Assembly: GCF_001625695.1 (NCBI RefSeq)
Contig: NZ_AUXY01000070.1
Span: 172,656 to 236,655 of the forward strand
DNA: 64,000 bases
Reading direction: 5' to 3'
DNA from: Pseudoalteromonas luteoviolacea H33-S
GTDB taxonomy: Bacteria > Pseudomonadota > Gammaproteobacteria > Enterobacterales > Alteromonadaceae
Positions 35,464 through 44,006 of the stretch are shown in pieces; the stretch's first letter is position 1, and the number at the start of each line of letters is the position of its first letter. Under the pieces are notes generated by a model. The model worked only from the letters and a program-made list of their open reading frames with translations, searched no databases and was not told the origin of the DNA. A program made the translations under genes and the position numbers.

Positions 35464-36849
35464 ATGAAAAAAATAAATCTAAAACATGCGTTTATTACTA
35501 GTGCAATAGTTATGGCTCTATCGGGCTGTAGTTCCTCAGATGATGATACTGTGAGAGTAGTTCCTGTGGAACCTACCCCTGATCTTGGTTCTGTATCTCT
35601 CAAAGCTGTGTTTGGTGGGTGTGCCACGGCAGACAGCCATACTGATATCGAAATAATTTTCCATGATAAAAGTGGCGCGGTTGTCGCTACTGCGAATCCA
35701 GATGAAAATGGCGCCTATCAAGGAGATATCCCCGAAAATGCTAAACATGTATCAGTGGTTGATACAGTTGTTCGAGAAGATAGTCGTACGCTGCGAAAAG
35801 TATATACGCATATGGATATCTCAGGAGATGTTAGTTTGGGCACCATGGTATTTGATTCACCGCAAGAATGCAGTGTGGCCGCGGTAATACCTTGTCAGAC
35901 CTATTTTGTTGATGTAGAAGACGCTGCAGTGACATATCCCGATTATAAGATGCTAACAAAAGACCTAGACTCTACTTTTTTGAATTATGAATATAAAGCG
36001 CCGTTAGGAGAGCCTTTGAAAAAAGCGCATCTTTGCAGGAGTGAAAAGTATATCCCGTTTGCTGTTGTGTCAGATGACAAAGAGATAGTCAAACTTGCCC
36101 GTGTTGAACCGAATACCGATGCCAATACCGGAGTATTTCAGTTGTTAGCTGAAGATTTTAGTTATGATGGGGTGGCCGTCACGGTACCTGAATTGGATGA
36201 TGGTGCTAACGTAGTTATTACTTCTTACATGAAAGGAAAGCAAGAGATGGGTGGGTATGATTTATTGTTCAATATGCCAGCATCCACAGCGCATGTAATT
36301 TTTCCTGACTTAGCAGACTATTCGCAGTATAGTGCACAAGTTGGCGATGATATCGATTTAGATGCTTTTCAACTGATACTTACTAGCTATTCAGAATCTA
36401 CAATTTCCTCTAAAGGGGAAGTGAGCTTTACCGATCTTATTGAGTTAGATAATGACTTAGGCCAGGCATTTTTGTCTGGTCATGACAGCAGTAATTTCAG
36501 CTTTAGCTATGACTTTAGCGCATTGGATGACAGATTAAAGCTGGTTGACTGGCAATTTTCGTTTTCGTCCAGTGAAGGCGAAAGCTATCAATGGCACATT
36601 ACGGGTGGTACAGCGGGTAACATACCAGAGTTTCAATTTGGTAACGCGTTCACTTTAGAGAGCATTGAGTTTAATGCGCTGCCATCTTTTCAAATCAGTT
36701 TGTCGGCATATCCAAAAGGCCCTGCGGCATTGAATGATTACCGCACCTTTTTAGCGACTCAGGATAAAGACGACTTTTCAAAAGCTGAAAACCAATCTTA
36801 TATACAAGTTGACTATAAATTCATAAATAAAAGTGGTCGTATTGATTAA
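35464..36849 (+). CDS. Predicted lipoprotein, divergent from the ABC operon
   Basis: 461 residues. Lipoprotein signal with lipobox ALSGC (C22), then SSSDDD, an acidic tail after the Cys that in E. coli could influence retention in the inner membrane. Residues about 40-110 look like a carboxypeptidase-regulatory-like beta sandwich (SHTDIEIIFHDKSGAVVATA, NENGAYQGDIP-type); the rest is beta-rich and unassigned. AAAAGGAA is about 6 bases before the ATG. It shares the 300-bp control region with the ABC operon; a weak GG-N10-GC pattern (GG at 35343, GC at 35355) could be a second sigma-54 promoter pointing this way, but it is very close to the CGGAC cluster. Confidence 0.75.
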   Translation: MKKINLKHAFITSAIVMALSGCSSSDDDTVRVVPVEPTPDLGSVSLKAVFGGCATADSHTDIEIIFHDKSGAVVATANPDENGAYQGDIPENAKHVSVVDTVVREDSRTLRKVYTHMDISGDVSLGTMVFDSPQECSVAAVIPCQTYFVDVEDAAVTYPDYKMLTKDLDSTFLNYEYKAPLGEPLKKAHLCRSEKYIPFAVVSDDKEIVKLARVEPNTDANTGVFQLLAEDFSYDGVAVTVPELDDGANVVITSYMKGKQEMGGYDLLFNMPASTAHVIFPDLADYSQYSAQVGDDIDLDAFQLILTSYSESTISSKGEVSFTDLIELDNDLGQAFLSGHDSSNFSFSYDFSALDDRLKLVDWQFSFSSSEGESYQWHITGGTAGNIPEFQFGNAFTLESIEFNALPSFQISLSAYPKGPAALNDYRTFLATQDKDDFSKAENQSYIQVDYKFINKSGRID

Positions 36850-36884
36850 GTACACTTAATTCTGAATTTCTGAAAAAAGTGGTA

Positions 36885-37250
36885 TTAAACAAGCTGGCTT
36901 GTAGTTTGATACCACGTCAGGCCATATTGAGCTAAGCCATGCAATACAGCAAGTTGCATGAGTACCAGCCAAATTGTAAATAGACTACTCCAAGTTTTAG
37001 ACATCCCCAAGATTCGATTAAAAATAAAGACCAACCATGTGAATAACAATATTATCCCTATCAGATGATCAATTGTACTGATTGCATATAAGGTCGTGAT
37101 TGTGGCAATGAATACAGCGATTGCACAGCGCAAAATACTGCTGTAGTCGGCACCAATAAACTGGATTGTGACTTTGGCGGGTATTAGGGTAATGGCAAAT
37201 AACAGTGATAAGACTAAGAAAGCAGACTCTATGGGATAGTTTGAATCCAT
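36885..37250 (-). CDS. Small four-helix membrane protein
   Basis: 121 residues with four hydrophobic segments (about 8-28, 36-56, 62-80 and 90-110), so an inner-membrane protein. I recognise no family. It is convergent with the lipoprotein gene at 35464 (35 bp apart) and stands alone. The ATG at 37250 lacks a strong ribosome-binding site. Confidence 0.6.
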   Translation of the reverse strand: MDSNYPIESAFLVLSLLFAITLIPAKVTIQFIGADYSSILRCAIAVFIATITTLYAISTIDHLIGIILLFTWLVFIFNRILGMSKTWSSLFTIWLVLMQLAVLHGLAQYGLTWYQTTSQLV

Positions 37251-37590
37251 TTAAAAATCTATAAAAAATGAGTTTCCAATTGAGGTAATTATTTCATATT
37301 AGTGTGGCGCAGGCTAGCTGAAAGGTATAACCACCAGCAAAGTAAATGATACTTTTCAGTGATGCTGTTTAATATCTTGAAGTTTAAATTAATACTTAAG
37401 GTTTGGTTGATTTAAATAAATCCATATTTTTTCCTTATTTTATGCCTATAGTCAGTGCTGGTGGCCTATATCCAGTTAATTACCTGATTTTAATACGCTT
37501 GTTCATATTATCGGGATAGATATGTGGAAAACCAGGTAGGCTACCGATATAACCCCAACAAATTCTGGTAGTCGTTATGGAGGAACTGCA
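37251..37590. other. Divergent intergenic region, nothing specific seen
   Basis: 340 bp between the small membrane protein (-) and the di-haem peroxidase gene (+). AT-rich. It must hold the promoters of both genes, but I cannot pick out boxes with confidence. GGAGG at about 37579-37583 is the ribosome-binding site of the next gene. Confidence 0.5.
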
Positions 37591-39411
37591 ATGTTTGGAA
37601 AAAGCTACCGTCAATCGATAAATCTACTTTTACTCATCCCTTTGACAATATGGGCATCATCACTTCATGCCAGCATGTCCATAGAGTCTTTTGCACCGAC
37701 TCAGTTGATTGCTAAAGTGCACTCAGCAACTGAGGTAGGGCTAAGTTGGCAGGCACCTATCGGTGTTGAAGGCATTACGGGTTATCGCGTGTTTCGTGAT
37801 GGCAAACGCATTGGCCGCACTAAAATGACCTTTTATGTTGATACGTCAGCGAGCCCTAATTTTGAGCACACTTATCATGTTGTGGCTGTGGCAAGAGATG
37901 AGGGTAGAAAAATCAGCCAGCGTTCCAATATTGACAGTGTAAAAACACTCACCGATGATGCCAATGATGGTATGCGTAATGGGTCGGTGATCAGAGTGGG
38001 GATTGCAAGGCTGGTGGATCACTGTGGTACTAATGATCTGGATGCAATACCAACGCAAGTGCTGGATGCTTGTATGGATAATCTGATCGAGCATTATACG
38101 CTCAAAGCAGGCTTAGAGGATATGCAGGCTTATGTGGCGCGCTATCGCCGACAAGAAGACAGTCAAATGATAGAGCTTGGTAAACGCCTATTTTTTAGCA
38201 AAGCCTTAAGTCAGAACTTTGATACCTCCTGTGCTTCCTGTCATCACCCTGCGCAAGGTTGTGGCAGTGATGGCTTATCGTTATCTATTGGTGTGAATGC
38301 TGAAGATGTTGATGTAATGGGGCTGGGTCGCAGTGATGGGCAGACGGTTCCTGCTGTTGGCAGAAATTCACCACCAATATGTAATTCTGCACTTTGGGTT
38401 GACAGTATGTTTTGGGATCAACGGGTACGGTTACGAGAAGCGAACCGTGATAGTGAGGTGGGTACTGTCTCAACGGCAGATATACAAACACCTGAACTTG
38501 ATGTGACACGCTTGATGAATGAAGAGGTAGAAAGCTCAGATCCATTACGTTTGTTGATGGCACAGGCTCATTTTCCGATAACCGCAGCAGCAGAAATGGG
38601 CGACCCCAGTGGCTTTGAATCGCCACAAGCTTACCGTGAGTTTATCGCACAGCGTCTATCCGATAATTGGAAGCCTCACTTTGTAGCGGCGTTTGGCGAT
38701 GAGCAGATAAATTTCTTGCGTATAGCACGTGCTATGGCCGCTTACCAAGCGTCATTCATGTTCATAGATAACCCATTTTTCGATTATATTGATGGCGAGA
38801 AGCAAAAACTGAGTGAAGCGCAAAAACGGGGGGGCTTGTTTTTTTATACCTCAGCAGGTTGTGCAAATTGTCATGACGGTGTGATGTTTACACCTGAACG
38901 CACTCGCGGTCCGTTGTATCCGCAAATAGGTGTACATGGTGTCGCAGATGGAAACTTTAAAAACCAATTTAGAATGCCAAGCTTATTAAATGTGGGCATC
39001 ACCGCGCCGTATGGAGACAAAGGGGTATTTGCCACATTAGAGCGTGTTATTGAGCATTATTCAGATGTGACAGGGTCGTTAGAGCGTTTTTATGGTGAGC
39101 ACGAAACCTGTGGTTTACCGCAGTTTAAGCACTTGAGTGCTGAGCAATGTGAACAGGTTGTTGGTGAGGCAGGAGATTATGTTCTGGCATTGAATGCGCA
39201 AAATCGTGCGGCCTCAGATCGGGGGGACGATGCCATTATTCGTGGTTTTACTGAGACGCAAATCAGTTACCTTGCAGCATTTTTGCACGCGTTAACTGAC
39301 CCGGATGCCTTGGCTGGTAGTAATGAAATTAATGCGCTTATTCCGCTTCGAGATGGCGGACCTGATGGCCATCAATTTGATGCCATAAATCGTGCTGGAG
39401 ACGCACTGTAA
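37591..39411 (+). CDS. Fibronectin-III / di-haem cytochrome c peroxidase fusion
   Basis: 606 residues. Signal peptide (to about residue 29, SLHAS), then a fibronectin type III domain at about 35-115 (LIAKVHSATEVGLSWQAP, ITGYRVFRDGKRIG). From about 190 it is a bacterial di-haem cytochrome c peroxidase/MauG domain: haem sites CASCH (about 215) and CANCH (about 424), with WDQRVRLREA, AAEMGD and FRMPSLLNVGITAPYGDKGVFATLERVIEHYS as family segments. It acts in the periplasm or at the surface on peroxide or, MauG-like, on a protein partner. The N-terminal FN3 domain and the length exceed ordinary peroxidases (about 330-350). Monocistronic, with its own terminator. Confidence 0.87.
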   Translation: MFGKSYRQSINLLLLIPLTIWASSLHASMSIESFAPTQLIAKVHSATEVGLSWQAPIGVEGITGYRVFRDGKRIGRTKMTFYVDTSASPNFEHTYHVVAVARDEGRKISQRSNIDSVKTLTDDANDGMRNGSVIRVGIARLVDHCGTNDLDAIPTQVLDACMDNLIEHYTLKAGLEDMQAYVARYRRQEDSQMIELGKRLFFSKALSQNFDTSCASCHHPAQGCGSDGLSLSIGVNAEDVDVMGLGRSDGQTVPAVGRNSPPICNSALWVDSMFWDQRVRLREANRDSEVGTVSTADIQTPELDVTRLMNEEVESSDPLRLLMAQAHFPITAAAEMGDPSGFESPQAYREFIAQRLSDNWKPHFVAAFGDEQINFLRIARAMAAYQASFMFIDNPFFDYIDGEKQKLSEAQKRGGLFFYTSAGCANCHDGVMFTPERTRGPLYPQIGVHGVADGNFKNQFRMPSLLNVGITAPYGDKGVFATLERVIEHYSDVTGSLERFYGEHETCGLPQFKHLSAEQCEQVVGEAGDYVLALNAQNRAASDRGDDAIIRGFTETQISYLAAFLHALTDPDALAGSNEINALIPLRDGGPDGHQFDAINRAGDAL

Positions 39412-39422
39412 AAACAACTTGT

Positions 39423-39450
39423 AGCAGGTGTGTGAGTACACCTGCTATTT
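39423..39450 (+). terminator. Terminator of the di-haem peroxidase gene
   Basis: AGCAGGTGT, loop GTGAGT, ACACCTGCT, then ATTTAT: a 9-bp perfect stem 11 bp after the stop. Confidence 0.75.
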
Positions 39451-39558
39451 ATATAAATCACTGAATTACTTCGTCTACTGGCTTTTTATTGATCTTTTTT
39501 TGTTTTAGGATTGTGTAAAAATAAGCAATTAATAGCCTGAATTATTAAGGAAAGTAGT

Positions 39559-40098
39559 GTGGTAGATTTTAATTCCGTTATAGAGACTTGGCATGACTTT
39601 TACTCCGTCTTGTCACAAGTCAGTGCAACGTTTGCAGGCTTGCTTTTCGTGAGTTTATCTTTGCGTCATGAGTTGCTAAATCATCCTGAGTTTGTTCGAG
39701 TAAAACGACTGGCACAGCACACCTTTAAAGCCTTTTTGTTTCTGGTGATATTTGCGCTCATTTTTATTATCCCTAAAGCGGGTCTATTGGGCACCACCAT
39801 ACCGTTATTTTTAGTTGCACTCTACGCATTTGTTATCACTACAAGAGGCCTACAGATCGAACTGAAAGACAAGTGTGACTATGCCGTACAGGTCTCTGGT
39901 GCGAGTAAAATCTACTTACTTTCGATGTTAACTTACTTGATGTTCGGCGTTGTTGCAGTGCTGTTATTTCTTGGTATTGAGAAGGCGTTATATTTGGTTG
40001 TGGGGTTGGTCATATGGACACTAGCCTTAGTGACCACCAGTTCATGGAAGTTATTGGCAGAATTAAACGCAGATAACATGAATCAAAAATGTGAGTAA
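39559..40098 (+). CDS. Four-helix membrane protein, hypothetical
   Basis: 179 residues. Four hydrophobic segments (about 18-36, 50-70, 72-95 and 113-155, the last probably two helices). The beginning FNSVIETWHDFYSVLSQVSATFAGLLFVSLSLR recalls a widespread group of small membrane proteins of unknown role that share the 'ATFAGLLFV' helix. GTG start at 39559 with AAGGAAAG upstream. Convergent with the PepSY operon. Confidence 0.65.
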   Translation: MVDFNSVIETWHDFYSVLSQVSATFAGLLFVSLSLRHELLNHPEFVRVKRLAQHTFKAFLFLVIFALIFIIPKAGLLGTTIPLFLVALYAFVITTRGLQIELKDKCDYAVQVSGASKIYLLSMLTYLMFGVVAVLLFLGIEKALYLVVGLVIWTLALVTTSSWKLLAELNADNMNQKCE

Positions 40099-40118
40099 TC
40101 AAAGTGGCCCACTTAATT

Positions 40119-40144
40119 AAAAAGCCCAGCTGTTAAACTGGGCT
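40119..40144 (-). terminator. Terminator of the PepSY operon
   Basis: On the minus strand: AGCCCAG, 8-base loop, CTGGGCT followed by TTTTAATT, 19 bp after the PepSY gene stop. Confidence 0.8.
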
Positions 40145-40162
40145 ACCTTGCGTAGGTCGTGG

Positions 40163-41761
40163 TTATGGTGCAGTACTTAACTCAGCGTCAGGCTGGCTAA
40201 TATCCTGTTGTACCTGCTCCGTTTTCTTCGCAAACTTCAACGCGCCATACCAACATAAGCTGGCAATCGAGATTAACATCACATCAACTATCACAAGATC
40301 CACTAATACCATGTTTGATAACACATCACCAAATTGCAGGTAATTTGGCATATTGAGTAGTGCAGCTAATGCATACAACAGCCCTGATAATTTTAAGGTG
40401 TAGTGACAAAACATAGGTTGTTGTTTGATGAACAGCGACGCAATGATACTAATGAAAAAGCTAATATATACGATTGCTTGAATACTGGTCATACGACCTG
40501 CTAGGTCAAGTGGGATGACTTTTGCTGCAACAGCGCCTAAGGCAATAGCAGCCATGCAACCGATAAATGCTCCTGAGGTTAAACGAGTAACAAAAGTAAG
40601 ACTACGTTTGCTTTGTTTCTTTTGTTTGGCGCGTTTGCTGATCCACATGAGATTACCAGTGATGATAACATACGCGGTTGCTAGCCCAAGAATGAAAAAG
40701 GCAATACGCATCCCGTAACCAGCAAAGTCGCCAAAATGTAAGCTGGCAATCGTTGCAAGACCACCACGCAAGTTATTGTCGTAGTTGTCAGTGGTGATAT
40801 ATATTTGCTGCTGATCTTTAAGGGTATAACGCACATCCACTTCGTTAGAGAACTCGTCATTGCTTTTGGCCATAAAGATCAAGACCGCATTCTCATCACC
40901 AAAATGTTCTATCATCATCAGCCTAAGCGTAACATCCCCCATTTCTTCCATGGCTCTGGGATACAGTGCATCAATGCCTTGCATCGCCATGCGTTTGTCA
41001 GCTTCTTCAATATGGGGCTCATTAAACCCTGCGGCCTGTAGTACTTTTTCTTGGCTACCTTGATACAAAATAAGTGCGTACGAGATTTGGTAGATGATCA
41101 CCAGGTTGAATACCAGGCCTGTGAATGCGTACATGATATGAAATGGCAAGCCCATGGTGCCAATCAAGTTATGTGCATCAAGCCATTTATCTTTGTTTGC
41201 GCCAAAGCGGTATTGATAAAAGTTTTTAAACAATTTGCGCCAATGGATCACTACACCGCTTAGCAGGGCGACAAAAAAGAACAGGGTAATAATACCGACA
41301 AAGTATAAGCCAATGCGCCCAAGGCCTAAATCATAGTGTAAATGGTATACAAAGTTAGCATATTGAAAGTCATTGGCGTCGGCAATCACATCCCCTGTTA
41401 TTGGGTCGAGCAATAAGTACATGTCTTGGTGATCTTCACCGGTTTCTGGGTGTGGTTCATCAAGCTCAACGGCAAAGTAGACTTGAACGAATGGGTTTCG
41501 CTCTGATGGCTCGTATAAATAGAAGCCATGGTGCGTATCTACGTGATATTGCTCATCGAGCTTAGCGAGCACGGCATCATAGGACACACCTTTACTATGC
41601 GGCGCATGCTCACCTATCAAAGAGACTTTTTCCCAGGTGTCGATATTCGCTCTAAACAGGCTAATTGATCCGGCAATAAATACGATAAATAAAACAAATG
41701 AAATGATGAGACCAATCCAAGCGTGTGCATTGGTGAGTGTCTTTAAAGTTTGGTTTTTCAT
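40163..41761 (-). CDS. PepSY-associated membrane protein (siderophore-iron reductase-like)
   Basis: 532 residues with about seven membrane helices. The N-terminus TLTNAHAWIGLIISFVLFIVFIAGSI with its His, and the later NFVYHLHYDLGLGRIGLYFVGI and WLDAHNLIGTMGLPFHIMYAFTGL, are hallmarks of the PepSY-associated TM family; the His residues in these helices are candidates for haem binding. Such proteins (e.g. FoxB/FpvG-type) reduce siderophore-bound iron in the periplasm or inner membrane. The two small membrane proteins encoded upstream belong to the same operon. No Fur box was evident upstream by eye. Confidence 0.85.
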   Translation of the reverse strand: MKNQTLKTLTNAHAWIGLIISFVLFIVFIAGSISLFRANIDTWEKVSLIGEHAPHSKGVSYDAVLAKLDEQYHVDTHHGFYLYEPSERNPFVQVYFAVELDEPHPETGEDHQDMYLLLDPITGDVIADANDFQYANFVYHLHYDLGLGRIGLYFVGIITLFFFVALLSGVVIHWRKLFKNFYQYRFGANKDKWLDAHNLIGTMGLPFHIMYAFTGLVFNLVIIYQISYALILYQGSQEKVLQAAGFNEPHIEEADKRMAMQGIDALYPRAMEEMGDVTLRLMMIEHFGDENAVLIFMAKSNDEFSNEVDVRYTLKDQQQIYITTDNYDNNLRGGLATIASLHFGDFAGYGMRIAFFILGLATAYVIITGNLMWISKRAKQKKQSKRSLTFVTRLTSGAFIGCMAAIALGAVAAKVIPLDLAGRMTSIQAIVYISFFISIIASLFIKQQPMFCHYTLKLSGLLYALAALLNMPNYLQFGDVLSNMVLVDLVIVDVMLISIASLCWYGALKFAKKTEQVQQDISQPDAELSTAP

Positions 41762-41765
41762 CGTG

Positions 41766-42014
41766 TTATACCAGTAAAATAACGTTAAGGAGTGCAGATG
41801 GGAGCAGAACTAAAAACACATGTTTTGCAGCTTTGAGTGTGGTATCAAATGCATAGACCCACACCATAACTCCAGCCCAAATAGGAAAGCCTAAAATGAG
41901 CCCTATGAGTAGCCGCGTATCTTCAGCAAAGGGTAAAATCAAGTTGGTGTTGAGGGCCAATGAAATTGAAATAAATAACCCGGCAAAAAAGCCAAGAATG
42001 GTTTTAGGCCACAT
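41766..42014 (-). CDS. Small membrane protein of the PepSY operon (DUF3649-like)
   Basis: 82 residues with three hydrophobic segments. The ATG at 42014 has GGAGGAA 6-7 bases upstream and overlaps the previous gene's end by 11 bp, so translation is probably coupled; the longer frame to 42134 would be inside that gene and lacks a site. Small membrane proteins of this kind often accompany PepSY iron-reductase genes (DUF3649/DUF3325 types). The family name is tentative. Four bases separate it from the PepSY gene. Confidence 0.65.
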   Translation of the reverse strand: MWPKTILGFFAGLFISISLALNTNLILPFAEDTRLLIGLILGFPIWAGVMVWVYAFDTTLKAAKHVFLVLLPSALLNVILLV

Positions 42015-42339
42015 AAATCGTTCCTCCAACTGTTGTACAAAGTACAACGAGTAAAACCGATACAGACATAAACAGACGTTTGGATTTACCTGATAAAATT
42101 GTGACGGATACCAGCCCCAACATGAGTACCACAATGCTCGCTAAAAGTGCTGATACAAGTGGGAAGGTATTTGCAAAAAGGCCATTTGCAACTACATACA
42201 GTGCTATCGCACTCAGGTAGCCGACGGGTTTATTCAGCGGCTTTGCCATTAAGCGCTGTTTTGGGCTAGACAGGTACAACAGGATAGAAGCTGCCCATAT
42301 GGGGATAATAGCGAGAAAGCTCATGTAAATAAAAATCAT
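42004..42339 (-). CDS. Small membrane protein, first gene of the PepSY operon
   Basis: About 111 residues with four hydrophobic segments (MIFIYMSFLAIIPIWAASIL at the start, AIALYVVANGLFANTFPLVSALLASIVVLMLG and LFMSVSVLLVVLCTTVGGT later). I prefer the ATG at 42339; a TTG at 42387 would add 16 residues, and neither has a strong ribosome-binding site. Resembles DUF3325-type proteins in size and layout, which are common beside PepSY genes. Probably needed for assembly or function of the reductase. Confidence 0.6.
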   Translation of the reverse strand: MIFIYMSFLAIIPIWAASILLYLSSPKQRLMAKPLNKPVGYLSAIALYVVANGLFANTFPLVSALLASIVVLMLGLVSVTILSGKSKRLFMSVSVLLVVLCTTVGGTIYVA

Positions 42340-42387
42340 TGTTATTTTGTTGTTTATTGTTTCAATAAGTGAATCAAATTTCAACAA

Positions 42388-42768
42388 TAAAAGTATGAAG
42401 ATCTTACAATCAGAGCTAAATCGGGCAATTGGTAGGGCTTAAATCAATGATAAAGACCACAGCGTTCTTGTTTTGGGGTCGCTGGGTCCAACACCTCCGA
42501 TGATACCTATGGTATGCATGATCACAATTCAGCCGTATGTAAATATTATTTTTGCTGATTATCTATACATTACCAATCAAGTCTATTACACAAATATTAC
42601 ACTTAATCATTAGGTAAAAGGGTTTTTAGTAGAATAATATTATTTTAAATGTATATTTTGTGTAAATGTTAGGTGTTTTGTTTTAATTAAAGAGATAGGC
42701 TATATAAGCGTGAGTTGAGTGATATTTGCGCAGATATATTTAGTCGTAATATTTACAAGGATCTGAAC
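42388..42768. other. Divergent intergenic region
   Basis: About 380 bp between the PepSY operon (-) and a secreted hypothetical (+). AT-rich in its right half. One small palindrome, ATACC-TAT-GGTAT at 42503-42515. No Fur-like 19-bp dyad, gene or RNA seen. Confidence 0.5.
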
Positions 42769-43950
42769 ATGAAATATATACAGGGTATTTTGTTATTATT
42801 TGCTCTTTGCTTTTCGGCATTTGGACAATCAAGGGTCATACAGGTAGACAATATGTGTGGACCAAGTGGTGCAATGCAGCCTGAGTCAAAGCAATTTCGA
42901 CATGACAGTATGTTAATCAATGCTGCTCACACGCAGTTTAGTGAAAAATCGGGTATAAGATTTTTGGGCTTTGACATCACCGAAAGCGGGGGTGGGAAAA
43001 ACCTGACGGCCCGCTTTGCTGGTGGTGACGGACTTACATATGCATATGCTGACGTGTATTGGGGTGATCACACTTTAATGTGTGGCCAAGTATATGGTTC
43101 AGAGCGTCAAAATAATTTTGCATGGGCTATCAACATACCGCTCTCTGAAGTACCGGCGATATTAAATCAGGTGGGGGAACTCGCAATATGGTTGATCAGC
43201 CTTCATAACGTCAATGGTGTAGAGGAAGACCGGATCAGTGAAATAACGTATGATAAGCAAGCTTTATTAGAGCTAGTTAATCATCAGTCTGACACTACTT
43301 TGCCTTATCAATTAACTATCGCACACCCAAGTAATTTGGAAACGCAGCATGGTGAAAACGACATTGTGTATTGTCTTAATAGTCGTTATTACAATTGTGA
43401 TTATTCTATTTATGAGCACCCAAGGGCTGATGATGCACGATGGGATACAATGGGTATTGCGCTGCCATTTAAAGGTCAATTGACTTTAGATGGCTATGTT
43501 TCATCTATCCTTTATAGGGAAGACATAACCTCGGATATGAAGGTGATGGCAACAGACATTGGCGTATGGAATGCAGGTGTGTCTGAGCCATTTCAGTTAG
43601 GTGCATTACACCCAAATAGTAAAGCTTTTTTGTCACAATTTATGACGCTAAGCCATAGCGTGGACGCAGACACGGGTAAAATGAAGTCGATTATTGCATG
43701 GGATATCCCAGTAGAGCATGGTGAATTTCTAAGTCATGGTACGTTCGTACGTGATTACAATACATACCTTTTGTATAACTTCGCAATACAAAGAAATCTG
43801 CTTGGCAGCCTTGAAAACGCACTGAATAATGGCTACTCGGAAGCGCAGTATCAAGCGAAAAACAAAGCGAGCAGCATTGCGATGACCGGGATATATGATT
43901 CATTCAATGGCACCTTAAAACTTACTCCATTGACGGTGACATATCCATAA
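42769..43950 (+). CDS. Secreted hypothetical protein
   Basis: 393 residues with a signal peptide (MKYIQGILLLFALCFSAFG, cleavage near AFGQS). ATG at 42769 has AAGGA 8 bases before it; an upstream in-frame start at 42715 would bury the signal. The mature chain is mixed and I do not recognise a family: Cys in VDNMCGPSG, DHTLMCGQ and the NDIVYCLNSRYYNCDYS segment may form disulfides. It ends with SSIAMTGIYDSFNGTLKLTP. Own hairpin downstream; monocistronic. Confidence 0.7.
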   Translation: MKYIQGILLLFALCFSAFGQSRVIQVDNMCGPSGAMQPESKQFRHDSMLINAAHTQFSEKSGIRFLGFDITESGGGKNLTARFAGGDGLTYAYADVYWGDHTLMCGQVYGSERQNNFAWAINIPLSEVPAILNQVGELAIWLISLHNVNGVEEDRISEITYDKQALLELVNHQSDTTLPYQLTIAHPSNLETQHGENDIVYCLNSRYYNCDYSIYEHPRADDARWDTMGIALPFKGQLTLDGYVSSILYREDITSDMKVMATDIGVWNAGVSEPFQLGALHPNSKAFLSQFMTLSHSVDADTGKMKSIIAWDIPVEHGEFLSHGTFVRDYNTYLLYNFAIQRNLLGSLENALNNGYSEAQYQAKNKASSIAMTGIYDSFNGTLKLTPLTVTYP

Positions 43951-43960
43951 ATGTCAGATA

Positions 43961-43982
43961 AGAGCAGGCAACAGCCTGCTCT
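43961..43982. terminator. Hairpin between convergent genes
   Basis: AGAGCAGGC, loop AACA, GCCTGCTCT: 9-bp stem, 10 bp after the secreted protein stop and 25 bp before the end of the SNF2 gene. U-tract poor on both sides. Confidence 0.6.
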
Positions 43983-44006
43983 ATCAAAGCGTATATTGAA
44001 AGGGTC

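Noticed and set aside
35382..35748. Minus-strand frames over the start of the lipoprotein gene at 35464
   Set aside because: Antisense to a gene with a clear lipobox and ribosome-binding site; no independent support.
41766..42134. Longer version (122 codons) of the small PepSY-operon protein
   Set aside because: The first 40 codons lie inside the upstream gene in another frame; the ATG at 42014 has a near-perfect ribosome-binding site.
42388..42768. Fur box in front of the PepSY operon
   Set aside because: Expected from the iron role, but no 19-bp GATAATGAT-type dyad can be seen; only a short ATACC/GGTAT palindrome.
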